Below, piece by piece: positions 5,801-11,125 of a DNA stretch of 11,125 nt (position 1 is its first letter; the number at the start of each line of letters is the position of its first letter). The stretch comes from Spirochaetales bacterium (lineage in GTDB: Bacteria; Spirochaetota; Spirochaetia; DSM-16054; Sediminispirochaetaceae). A model generated the notes under the pieces. It worked only from the letters and a program-made list of their open reading frames with translations. It was not told where the DNA came from and did not search any database. Both the position numbers and the translations under genes were made by a program. The stretch spans positions 1 through 11,125 of the forward strand of contig JAASTM010000028.1 of assembly GCA_021767325.1 (NCBI GenBank), written 5' to 3'.

Positions 5801-7197
5801 TAGACACGGTATTTCCCGCTATTACGGTTGATCCCGAATACAGCATCTTTTCACCGGAAGGCGACGGAAACCGGGACAGCATCACCTTCGAACAGGATTC
5901 AACCGAAGAGGAGTTGTGGGAAGCACAGGTGATCAATGCAGATGGGGAAGTAGTCAAGCGGAGCGCATGGAAAGGCGCTGCCGAAGACTTTGTCTGGAAC
6001 GGTACCGACAATCAGGGCAACAGCGTGCCCGACGGGACATACACCTATACAGTCGCCTCCACTGACCAGGCCGGCAACACTACCGAGGTAGCAGTAGAAG
6101 GGATCGAACTGGATACTGCGCCGACTAAGCTCTTTGTGACCGCCGGCTCTGACAAGCTGGCGCCTACCGGCAACGGGCTCTATGAAGAGATCAGTTTCTC
6201 CACCATTGTGAACCGCCGCGAGGGGCTCGAATCGTGGCAGCTGGAGATGGTCGATCAGAACGGAATAAGCCAGAAAACCTTCAGTGGCGAGCAGCGGATT
6301 CCGAAGGAGATTATCTGGGACGGAAAGGATGAAAACGGCGAATATGTCGAAGGCCGCTACAAAGCGCGGTTCAGCGCCCGTTACACCAAGGGAAATCGAC
6401 CGACCGCCGAATCGCTGAGCTTTGTCTTGGACGTGACCCCTCCGCAGACAGAGGTCACTCTCAATCCGGTGCCTTTTTCTCCCGACAACGACGGGATCGA
6501 TGATGAACTGGAGATAAGGCTGGATGTCTCTGACACCAACTCGATTCAGAACTGGAAATTCACCATTTTCGATGCCGAGCGGCAGGGGGTGCGTGCTCAG
6601 GACGGACCGGTCTTCAAGCAGTATTCCGGCAGCGGAGTGCCGGCCGAACAGATAATCTGGGACGGCCGTTCAGACGAAGGCGAACTGGTGTACGCGGCCA
6701 TGGATTACCCGTACCGTTTCGAGGTAATTGATGCTCTTGGCAACCGTACGGTTGAAACCGGTCGGATCCCGGTTGATGTACTGGTAGTACGTGAGGGCGA
6801 CGACCTGAAGATCAAAATTGCCAGCATCAATTTCAAACCGAACTCGGCGGAGTTTGTTGACGATAAGCCGGAGATAGCAGCCAGGAATTCATACGTATTG
6901 AACCGACTGGCGGAAATTCTGCAAAAATATCGTCAGTATGAAATTACAATAGAAGGGCATGCGAATATCACCAAGTATTGGGATCCTGCCCTGGCAAAAC
7001 AGGAACAGGAAGAAGAGCTGATACCCCTTTCCGAAGACCGGGCCGAACGAGTACTCGAAGCCCTGGTGGAAAGAGGAATCTCGCGAAACCGCTTGACGGC
7101 CAAAGGCGTTGGTGGCAGCAAGCCGATTGTCGATTTCCGGGACGAAGAGAACCGGTGGAAAAACCGTCGAGTAGAGTTCATCCTGAAAAAAGAGTAA
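2827..7197 (+). CDS. Giant secreted envelope protein: barrel-like N-terminus, FlgD-type Ig repeats, OmpA-like C-terminus
   Basis: A 1456-residue exported protein. Residues 1-23 form a signal peptide (K-K, then a hydrophobic core, with probable cleavage around A-L-G-A) and no lipobox. Residues about 24-335 are rich in alternating aromatic/glycine strands and carry an 'N-P-A-S-A-A' motif, resembling spirochaetal and PorV-like outer-membrane barrels. Residues about 340-445 are a low-complexity acidic linker. Residues about 452-1322 hold eight Ig-like units, each opening with an S-P-N-x-D-G motif (degenerate in unit 7) and carrying a W-D-G-x-x-x-x-G turn, as in FlgD-Ig / gliding-motility-type domains. 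Residues about 1327-1456 are an OmpA-like domain (G-H-A-N, L-S-E-D-R-A, G-V-G-G, N-R-R-V-E-F). It probably spans from peptidoglycan toward the outer membrane or cell surface. The purine run AGAGAGG lies 13 bases before ATG 2827, which is long, so coupling with the small upstream gene is likely. Exact function is unknown. Confidence 0.85.
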   Translation: MTRKKYLFLLILVCVVTVSALGADIQPKLQELYSPRLFGPANTSTLMVPPQSSIQNPASAALAQRITFDGNYVALFGNDETSSGWKGHALNFGHTIPTKVGVFTWNSGYMRSTFDSLDTGNRLSLHGSFAKDIYPDTLVGVGLGATMAQGPEFGIGADLGLIRLRPSLWFMDDVRWSLALNNLGYSSIESLRRPLYSVSGGINGRFLSTDKVEGRLLSELSVPEYSNVIWSTGVKFQVGFGFEASVGTRINAESVLDGEYGELIPSVTLGYTYTPGADTSDKTPEDLSAAERFTQNELQPYISAAPFTTELWAVGAGLTVPIGRIDTAPPKIEIDLSGMTTQYQDETESEAEAEESESGDSEAETDEASDQARAGEAEYLQDGPGDLREEMFTAKLASLSVRKNRLKRTVEPLYVVDGEDSAKDAPEKGDAAAAEELTEEMKANVIPDAQIYLSPNNDGVQDALSFNLSIEESRYIKGYEFIVENRQGEAVRTILNKETRPEKRTTQTFFQNLFKSKSGIQVPETLRWDGSTDSGEKAPDGLYFFYIRSWDDNENYGTSDKYSVYVDTQPPVVEIEKADESERIFSPNNDGNKDVLPIEQTGTREDIWRAQIRNAAGNVVKTYTWRNEQPQSFDWDGTNNQGILVPDGVYEYTIKTTDKAGNSGQAEYGNLVKNTEETPISLSIDNSHFSPNGDGILDAVLLQPNVPVQRGIESWTIDIVDANGRVYRSFSGTSGLSGAIAFDGRDENGNVIPENREYYADLQVLYVNGNNPQAQSAPFIVDVTEPEASVKIDNRIFSPNGDGNKDTITIHQETSKEENWYGTITDIDENPVYQYKWIEQPENRIRWDGRKEDGSLAEDGYYFYQLSTVDKAGNRGESERVRFELNTEETPVLLTSSYDFFSPNGDDNKDTISFLPKLQVREGVVRYTLEVVSAEGEPVFTRNGSGSVPDRLMWDGFSSSGGRVEDGEYRAKLDVLYANGNNPQAETQLFTIDTVFPAITVDPEYSIFSPEGDGNRDSITFEQDSTEEELWEAQVINADGEVVKRSAWKGAAEDFVWNGTDNQGNSVPDGTYTYTVASTDQAGNTTEVAVEGIELDTAPTKLFVTAGSDKLAPTGNGLYEEISFSTIVNRREGLESWQLEMVDQNGISQKTFSGEQRIPKEIIWDGKDENGEYVEGRYKARFSARYTKGNRPTAESLSFVLDVTPPQTEVTLNPVPFSPDNDGIDDELEIRLDVSDTNSIQNWKFTIFDAERQGVRAQDGPVFKQYSGSGVPAEQIIWDGRSDEGELVYAAMDYPYRFEVIDALGNRTVETGRIPVDVLVVREGDDLKIKIASINFKPNSAEFVDDKPEIAARNSYVLNRLAEILQKYRQYEITIEGHANITKYWDPALAKQEQEEELIPLSEDRAERVLEALVERGISRNRLTAKGVGGSKPIVDFRDEENRWKNRRVEFILKKE
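3841..4170 (+). other. Acidic low-complexity linker inside the giant envelope protein
   Basis: Codons for residues about 339-448 encode a Glu/Asp/Ser/Ala-rich stretch, densest at 345-372, made of near-repeated GAA/GAG-GCN-GAN codons. It contains no predicted domain signature. It sits between the barrel-like region and the first Ig-like unit, so a flexible spacer is the simplest reading. Confidence 0.7.
4183..6795 (+). repeat. Eight tandem Ig-like units, six of them arranged as A-B three times
   Basis: Units begin near residues 453, 585, 689, 797, 901, 1008, 1111 and 1217, mostly 103-108 residues apart. Units 2, 4 and 6 (type A) share an acidic E-x-W strand, a T/V-D-K/Q-A-G-N motif and, in the first two, a T-E-E-T-P ending. 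Units 3, 5 and 7 (type B) share R-E/R-G-I/V/L and a L-Y-x-N-G-N-N-P-Q-A motif (R-Y-T-K-G-N-R-P in unit 7). Paired, they give a super-repeat of 212, 211 and 209 residues over 4579-6474. Unit 7 has lost the motif (L-A-P-T-G-N-G), and unit 3 has F-D-G in place of W-D-G. The acidic loops resemble Ca-binding turns. Confidence 0.85.
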
Positions 7198-7198
7198 C

Positions 7199-8227
7199 AT
7201 GCGGAAAATATTCACATTTATCGCCGCGCTCCTGCTGATAGCAGGGGCGTGTGCGATTGCAGTTATAGGGGTCGGATATTATCTGAACTCTCCGGTTACC
7301 GGTGAACAGAACGAATCATCCGGACAGGTGTTTCAGGTTCAGCGCGGCGAGGCGGGCAGCACCATTGCAGCACGACTGGCCGATAGGGGATTTATTCGAT
7401 CGAAATACTTTTTTATAGCAGTCAGCAAAGTAAAACAGACTCAGTCGAGTATAAAGTCGGGCTATTATCGCATCTCCGGTAAAATGAGTACCATTGAAAT
7501 ACACGATCTGCTGGTGGCGGGAAATCAGAAGCTGGTCAGGGTAACCATCCCCGAAGGGCTTACCGCCCGGGAAACCGGAAGGCGGTTTGAAGAGGCTGGT
7601 ATCTGCGGGCAGGCCGAATTTTTGGACGCTGCTCACTCTAAAAGCCTGCTCGACCAGTTTGATCTGCACACTGACTCGGCTGAAGGTTTTTTATATCCGG
7701 ATACCTATCTTTTTCAGCAAGATTTTCCGGCCGAGAAAGTGGTAAGTCATCTGATCGAGACAATGTATGCGAAGATCGAAGAGATCTATCCGGAATACCG
7801 GCAGCTCGAGTGGAAGGATCTGTACGATAAGATTATTCTGGCTTCGGTGGTCGAGCGGGAGTACCGTGACCCGGATGAGGCCGCGAAGATTGCCTCGGTG
7901 TTCTACAACCGGCTGGATAAGCGGATGCGGCTGCAGTCATGCGCTACAGTGGTATATGTGCTGACCGAGATAAAAGGCGGAGAACACCCCGAGAAGCTCA
8001 CCTATGCCGATCTGGAGGTGGACTCTGAGTATAACACCTACCAGCAATGGGGGCTGCCGCCGGCACCAATTGCGAATCCAGGCAGTGTGGCGCTGGAAGC
8101 GGTGTTTTATCCCGCAGATACCGATTATCTGTATTTTCTCTTGAAGGATCCGAATGCCGGCAGTCACGTGTTTTCTAAAACTCTGACCGATCACAACCGT
8201 GCGTATCAGCTCTATATTAAACAATAG
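7199..8227 (+). CDS. mltG: Endolytic murein transglycosylase MltG (YceG-like)
   Basis: A 342-residue inner-membrane enzyme that cleaves nascent glycan strands and so sets peptidoglycan strand length. One N-terminal membrane segment (about residues 5-28) anchors it with the catalytic part outside. A LysM-like subdomain follows (about 45-105), then the YceG fold. The catalytic glutamate is E219 in A-S-V-V-E-R-E, matching E. coli E218. Downstream family signatures are F-Y-N-R-L, M-R-L-Q-S, E-Y-N-T-Y-Q and G-L-P-P-A-P-I-A-N-P-G, and the usual H-V-F-S-K-T-L-x-x-H-N-R-A ending is intact. The motif normally reading L-Q-S-D-P-T-V is L-Q-S-C-A-T-V here. It starts one base after the giant gene's stop with a weak AAGAG five bases upstream, and ends with TAG, so TAG acts as a normal stop in this genome. 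Confidence 0.95.
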   Translation: MRKIFTFIAALLLIAGACAIAVIGVGYYLNSPVTGEQNESSGQVFQVQRGEAGSTIAARLADRGFIRSKYFFIAVSKVKQTQSSIKSGYYRISGKMSTIEIHDLLVAGNQKLVRVTIPEGLTARETGRRFEEAGICGQAEFLDAAHSKSLLDQFDLHTDSAEGFLYPDTYLFQQDFPAEKVVSHLIETMYAKIEEIYPEYRQLEWKDLYDKIILASVVEREYRDPDEAAKIASVFYNRLDKRMRLQSCATVVYVLTEIKGGEHPEKLTYADLEVDSEYNTYQQWGLPPAPIANPGSVALEAVFYPADTDYLYFLLKDPNAGSHVFSKTLTDHNRAYQLYIKQ

Positions 8228-8242
8228 GTAAATCTGTAAGCA

Positions 8243-10009
8243 ATGCGAATTCCCGAAGGGACCATAGAGGAGATAAATCAGAGGATCAATATTGTCGAAG
8301 TGGTGCAGGATTTCGTTACGCTGGAAAAACGGGGCAACCGGTTTTGGGGCTTATGTCCATTCCACACCGAAAAAACCCCGTCGATGTCGGTAGACCCGGA
8401 TAAAAACCTGTTTTACTGTTTTGGTTGCCATAAGGGTGGTACTATGTTTACCTTTTTAATGGAGGTTGAACATATACCTTTTGTAGAAGCGGCGGAAAAA
8501 CTGGCCCAGCGAGCCGGGATCCAAATACGCAACGAACAGCGCGATCCTGAGGCCGAGCGCGGCAAACGGGCGCTCAGCGATTTATACAGCCGTATTACCA
8601 GTACATTTCATTACCTACTGACCGAGCACGAAATGGGGCACAAAGCGAAGGCGTATTTGGCTGAAAGGGGATTCGGGGAGGCTTCGATCGAGACGTTTCA
8701 GCTGGGGTATGCACCGGAGGACCGGCGCTGGTTGTACAAATTTCTGCGGCAGAAGAACTATTCTGACGAGTTTTTGGCCAGTTCGGGGCTGTTTTCGAGG
8801 AAGTACAAGGATATTTCAATCTTTTCCGGAAGGGTGATTTTTCCGATACGGTCGGCCGGCGGCGATGTGGTAGCCTTTGGCGGACGCAATATCACCGGTG
8901 GTGAACCGAAATACATCAATTCGCCGGAAACCGAGCTGTATCAGAAACGGCGGGTGTTGTTCGGCCTCAACCGGGCGGTAAAGGGCATACAACGGAACCG
9001 CAGAGTGCTGGTCGTCGAGGGATACTTCGATGTTTTGGCCTTTTTCGAGGCTGATCTGCCGTTTGCGGTAGCCCCGCTGGGTACTGCATTAACCGAAGAG
9101 CAGGCCAGGGTGCTCCGGCGGTACGCCGACCGGGCAACTCTGGTATTTGACGATGACCGGGCCGGCATACAGGCAGCTCGGCGGGGGATCGAGGTGATGG
9201 AAAAGGTCGGAATGCAATGTGATGTAGTTGTACCTCATGGAGGCAAAGATCCTGCCGATATATTGTTAAATGAGGGTTCTAATTCCTTGCATAATATGTT
9301 AAAATCCCCAACTAATGGATTCCAGTTTCTCATGCAGAAAGCTGCGGAACAGCATGGAACCGGAGGGGCCGAGCAGAAGTCGCACGTGGTGGCCGAACTG
9401 GCTCCATATATCAAGAGTATCGATTCGGAGGTCAAACGGGAAGATATCATCAAGTATCTCGCCGATTTTCTACAAGTTGGACCGAGGGCGGTGTTACACG
9501 ATATCAATGCTATAAAGCAGGGAAAACAGCCTCGCACGGAAGGTCAGCAAGCCGTAATGAAAGAGAAAAAACGGGTTGGCACTGACCTTTTTCTCATGCT
9601 AGCTGTAGTGGTTAACTGCAGTTACTTTCGGGAGCTGCGTAGAAACATCGGGCTGGAAGACCTTGAAGACAGCGATGCCCGCGAGTTGTATATCGCCTTA
9701 GAGGAAGCTTATAGAAGCGACGAACTTGATATTGACCATGTGATTCCGAGAATTGAATCAGAGCGGGTACAGCATCTGGTGTTCGAAAAGTCGGCCACCG
9801 GGGAGTTCGAGGAAAATGCTGACGCTATAATCGAGGATGGGATAAAAAACATCAAGGTAAGGAGTTTGCAGGCAAAGCGGCGAACTCTCCTAGACCAGAT
9901 AAAAAGTGTTGAGAGAAGCAGCTCCGATTACGGAGCGCTCAAAGAACTTCTGTCGGAGAAAATGTTTCTCGACGAAGAATTAAAACGAATTAAGGGTGAT
10001 GCGCAATGA
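8243..10009 (+). CDS. dnaG: DNA primase DnaG
   Basis: Makes RNA primers at the replication fork together with the DnaB helicase. At 588 residues the protein has the usual length. The N-terminal CHC2 zinc ribbon has C38, H41, C59 and C62. The central RNA-polymerase/TOPRIM core includes the primase motif F-G-G-R-N-I (in V-V-A-F-G-G-R), the TOPRIM glutamate E259 (V-V-E-G-Y-F-D), D303 and D305 in D-D-D-R-A-G, and K-D-P-A-D. The C-terminal third is helical, as expected for the helicase-interacting domain. ATG 8243 gives the family-typical start M-R-I-P-E. The ribosome binding site is weak (GTAAG very close, or AGGT 13 bases away). It lies 15 bases after mltG and overlaps rpoD by ATGA, as part of a macromolecular-synthesis-type operon without rpsU directly ahead. 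Confidence 0.97.
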   Translation: MRIPEGTIEEINQRINIVEVVQDFVTLEKRGNRFWGLCPFHTEKTPSMSVDPDKNLFYCFGCHKGGTMFTFLMEVEHIPFVEAAEKLAQRAGIQIRNEQRDPEAERGKRALSDLYSRITSTFHYLLTEHEMGHKAKAYLAERGFGEASIETFQLGYAPEDRRWLYKFLRQKNYSDEFLASSGLFSRKYKDISIFSGRVIFPIRSAGGDVVAFGGRNITGGEPKYINSPETELYQKRRVLFGLNRAVKGIQRNRRVLVVEGYFDVLAFFEADLPFAVAPLGTALTEEQARVLRRYADRATLVFDDDRAGIQAARRGIEVMEKVGMQCDVVVPHGGKDPADILLNEGSNSLHNMLKSPTNGFQFLMQKAAEQHGTGGAEQKSHVVAELAPYIKSIDSEVKREDIIKYLADFLQVGPRAVLHDINAIKQGKQPRTEGQQAVMKEKKRVGTDLFLMLAVVVNCSYFRELRRNIGLEDLEDSDARELYIALEEAYRSDELDIDHVIPRIESERVQHLVFEKSATGEFEENADAIIEDGIKNIKVRSLQAKRRTLLDQIKSVERSSSDYGALKELLSEKMFLDEELKRIKGDAQ

Positions 10010-11079
10010 CAGAACTTGAAACAGACCCTTCTGTTGTCAAACTGTTAGAATATGCTAAGACAAAGAAAAAAATCAGTTACGATGAGGTAAATGATTTTTT
10101 ACCTGACTCAATAGTAAACTCCGAGAAAATTGAAGAGGTGTTAACTCTTTTGGAGAAAAACAATGTGACTCTTGAGGACGAGACCGAAATATCCCTGGCC
10201 GACAACGAAGAAGAGGATGTTGAGGTGCTCGAAGACGAGTATGGTGATGACGAAGAGGCTCCCGTCGAAGAGGATGAGGAGGGTGAAAAGTCCGCCACGT
10301 ATACCAAGAAGAAGGTCGTGTACAGCGACAAGGATTCTTCTTCGGTAGACGATCCGATTCGATTGTACCTGAGGGAGATCGGTAAGGAAAACTTACTGAC
10401 TGCTGAGCAGGAGGTCGAGCTTTCTAAGCAGATGGAAGATGGCGAGAACATCATTAAAAGCGTCATTCACAAATCCGGGATGCTGCTGCCGCAGATGTAC
10501 GAGATTATGCAAAAAACATTTTCTCGAGTAGATCCGCGCGAAATGGAGCTGAGTAAAAAAGAGATTTCCGAGATTCTCACGGAACGCCGGCGGCTCAATC
10601 AGAGCTACCGCGAAGAGCTGCGGGGGATTACCGGTAAGCTCAAGCAGTATATGGAGCTCAAGAAAAAGTTGATTGCGGCCGGGAAAGATGTGCTGACCAA
10701 CGAGGAGCTCAAAGCTGCCCGGGAGGAACTGCTCGAGGATATGGAGATTATCGACCTGCAGCAGGAAGAGATTACCTCCTTTTCCGATAAGTTCCTGGAT
10801 ACTGAAAAGCGTATCCATAAGTATCAGCGCGATCAGAAACGTATCGAGCACCGTCTCGGCATCCGCAGTTCGAAAGAGTTGCGCAGTATGGGGCGCGGGC
10901 TGGCTATCGCCGAGAAACGAAGGGAAATCGAGGAACGCCTGCAACTGTCGGCCGATGTGATCAAAGAGAAAATCCGCAAGATTCAGACTGATGAAAAGCA
11001 GCTGCGGAATATAGAGATAGAGTTCGAAAACGATATTGATTCGATATTGGAAGAATCGAAAGAGATTGCCCGCGGCTAG
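10006..11079 (+). CDS. rpoD: Primary sigma factor RpoD, N-terminal part ending at an in-frame TAG
   Basis: The housekeeping sigma70 directs RNA polymerase to most promoters. This frame gives 357 residues. Region 1.1 is at about 8-55 and an acidic linker at 57-95. Region 1.2 is at about 114-147, with D-D-P-I-R-L-Y-L-R-E-I-G. A long, charged, helical non-conserved region follows to about 345. Region 2.1 should begin next, but codon 358 (11077-11079) is TAG. The same frame then continues with sigma70-like sequence to the window end, so the gene is interrupted at a single codon rather than frameshifted. ATG 10006 overlaps the dnaG stop, and AAGGGTGAT (9992-10000) is a strong ribosome binding site. 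A truncated product would lack the -10 and -35 recognition regions and could not replace an intact sigma70. It could be a sequencing error, a readthrough codon or a real split gene. Confidence 0.9.
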   Translation: MTELETDPSVVKLLEYAKTKKKISYDEVNDFLPDSIVNSEKIEEVLTLLEKNNVTLEDETEISLADNEEEDVEVLEDEYGDDEEAPVEEDEEGEKSATYTKKKVVYSDKDSSSVDDPIRLYLREIGKENLLTAEQEVELSKQMEDGENIIKSVIHKSGMLLPQMYEIMQKTFSRVDPREMELSKKEISEILTERRRLNQSYREELRGITGKLKQYMELKKKLIAAGKDVLTNEELKAAREELLEDMEIIDLQQEEITSFSDKFLDTEKRIHKYQRDQKRIEHRLGIRSSKELRSMGRGLAIAEKRREIEERLQLSADVIKEKIRKIQTDEKQLRNIEIEFENDIDSILEESKEIARG

Positions 11080-11125
11080 TACCTGATGAAAACCGCCAAG
11101 GACAAGCTTATTCAGGCAAACCTGC
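11080..11125 (+). other. rpoD: Continuation of rpoD reading frame after the TAG (start of sigma region 2), cut by window edge
   Basis: In the same frame as the upstream rpoD part, these 15 codons end in a segment (K-T-A-K-D-K-L-I-Q-A-N-L) that matches the entry to region 2.1 of sigma70, E. coli R-A-K-K-E-M-V-E-A-N-L. Counting from the shared glycine before the stop to the A-N-L gives 17 positions in both proteins, so nothing is inserted or deleted and TAG occupies one residue position (Glu in E. coli). An ATG at 11086 could in principle restart translation. The purine stretch AAAGAG (11059-11064) lies 21 bases before it, too far for a good ribosome binding site. Confidence 0.7.

Noticed and set aside
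4579..6795. Repeats at 4.6-6.8 kb as a CRISPR array or mobile repeat
   Set aside because: They are diverged protein-level repeats of about 105 codons within one open frame, not short identical DNA repeats with spacers.
9261..9316. Internal promoter in dnaG driving rpoD (AT-rich patch with TTGTTA and CATAAT)
   Set aside because: The spacing between these boxes is about 21 bases and the other pairings match consensus poorly. The AT-rich patch alone is not enough, although rpoD promoters inside dnaG are known in E. coli.

Overview
This window looks like chromosomal DNA from a spirochaete (Spirochaetota), probably a free-living or environmental one. By eye it is moderately GC-rich. The main grounds are a giant envelope protein with 'FSPNGDG...WDG' FlgD-type Ig repeats and an OmpA-like end carrying a 'GHAN' motif and an insertion, plus the mltG-dnaG-rpoD order. 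No lineage search was possible, so the phylum call is inference. All genes found lie on the + strand. No mobile element, CRISPR array or minus-strand gene was supported.

Layout. (1) 1-724: type I methionine aminopeptidase, missing its first few codons at the window edge. (2) 725-1208: a stable-RNA region with tRNA-Thr(UGU) and tRNA-Tyr(GUA). Each has its own sigma70-type promoter, neither encodes CCA, and a strong intrinsic terminator follows tRNA-Tyr. (3) 1209 to the right edge: one compact gene train with junctions of -4, -4, +3, +1, +15 and -4 bases. It encodes a CxxCxxCC (YkgJ-like) metal-site protein, a metallo-beta-lactamase-fold hydrolase, a 67-residue unknown protein, a 1456-residue secreted barrel/Ig-repeat/OmpA-like protein, the murein transglycosylase MltG, the DnaG primase and the primary sigma factor RpoD.

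How the genes fit together. dnaG-rpoD is the core of the classic macromolecular-synthesis operon, here without rpsU immediately upstream. In front of it stand two cell-envelope genes: the OmpA-like protein, expected at the peptidoglycan/outer-membrane interface, and MltG, which releases nascent glycan strands. Replication priming, housekeeping transcription and envelope growth therefore appear to be co-transcribed.

The most striking observation is an in-frame TAG at codon 358 of rpoD (11077-11079), at the junction between the non-conserved region and region 2. The same frame continues beyond it with recognisable sigma70 region 2 sequence up to the window end. This is a point nonsense change, a sequencing error, a readthrough or recoding site, or a genuinely split sigma factor. 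The second most notable point is the alternating A-B-A-B-A-B arrangement of Ig-like units in the giant protein. I found no clearly new multi-gene system; most of the rest is ordinary core genome.
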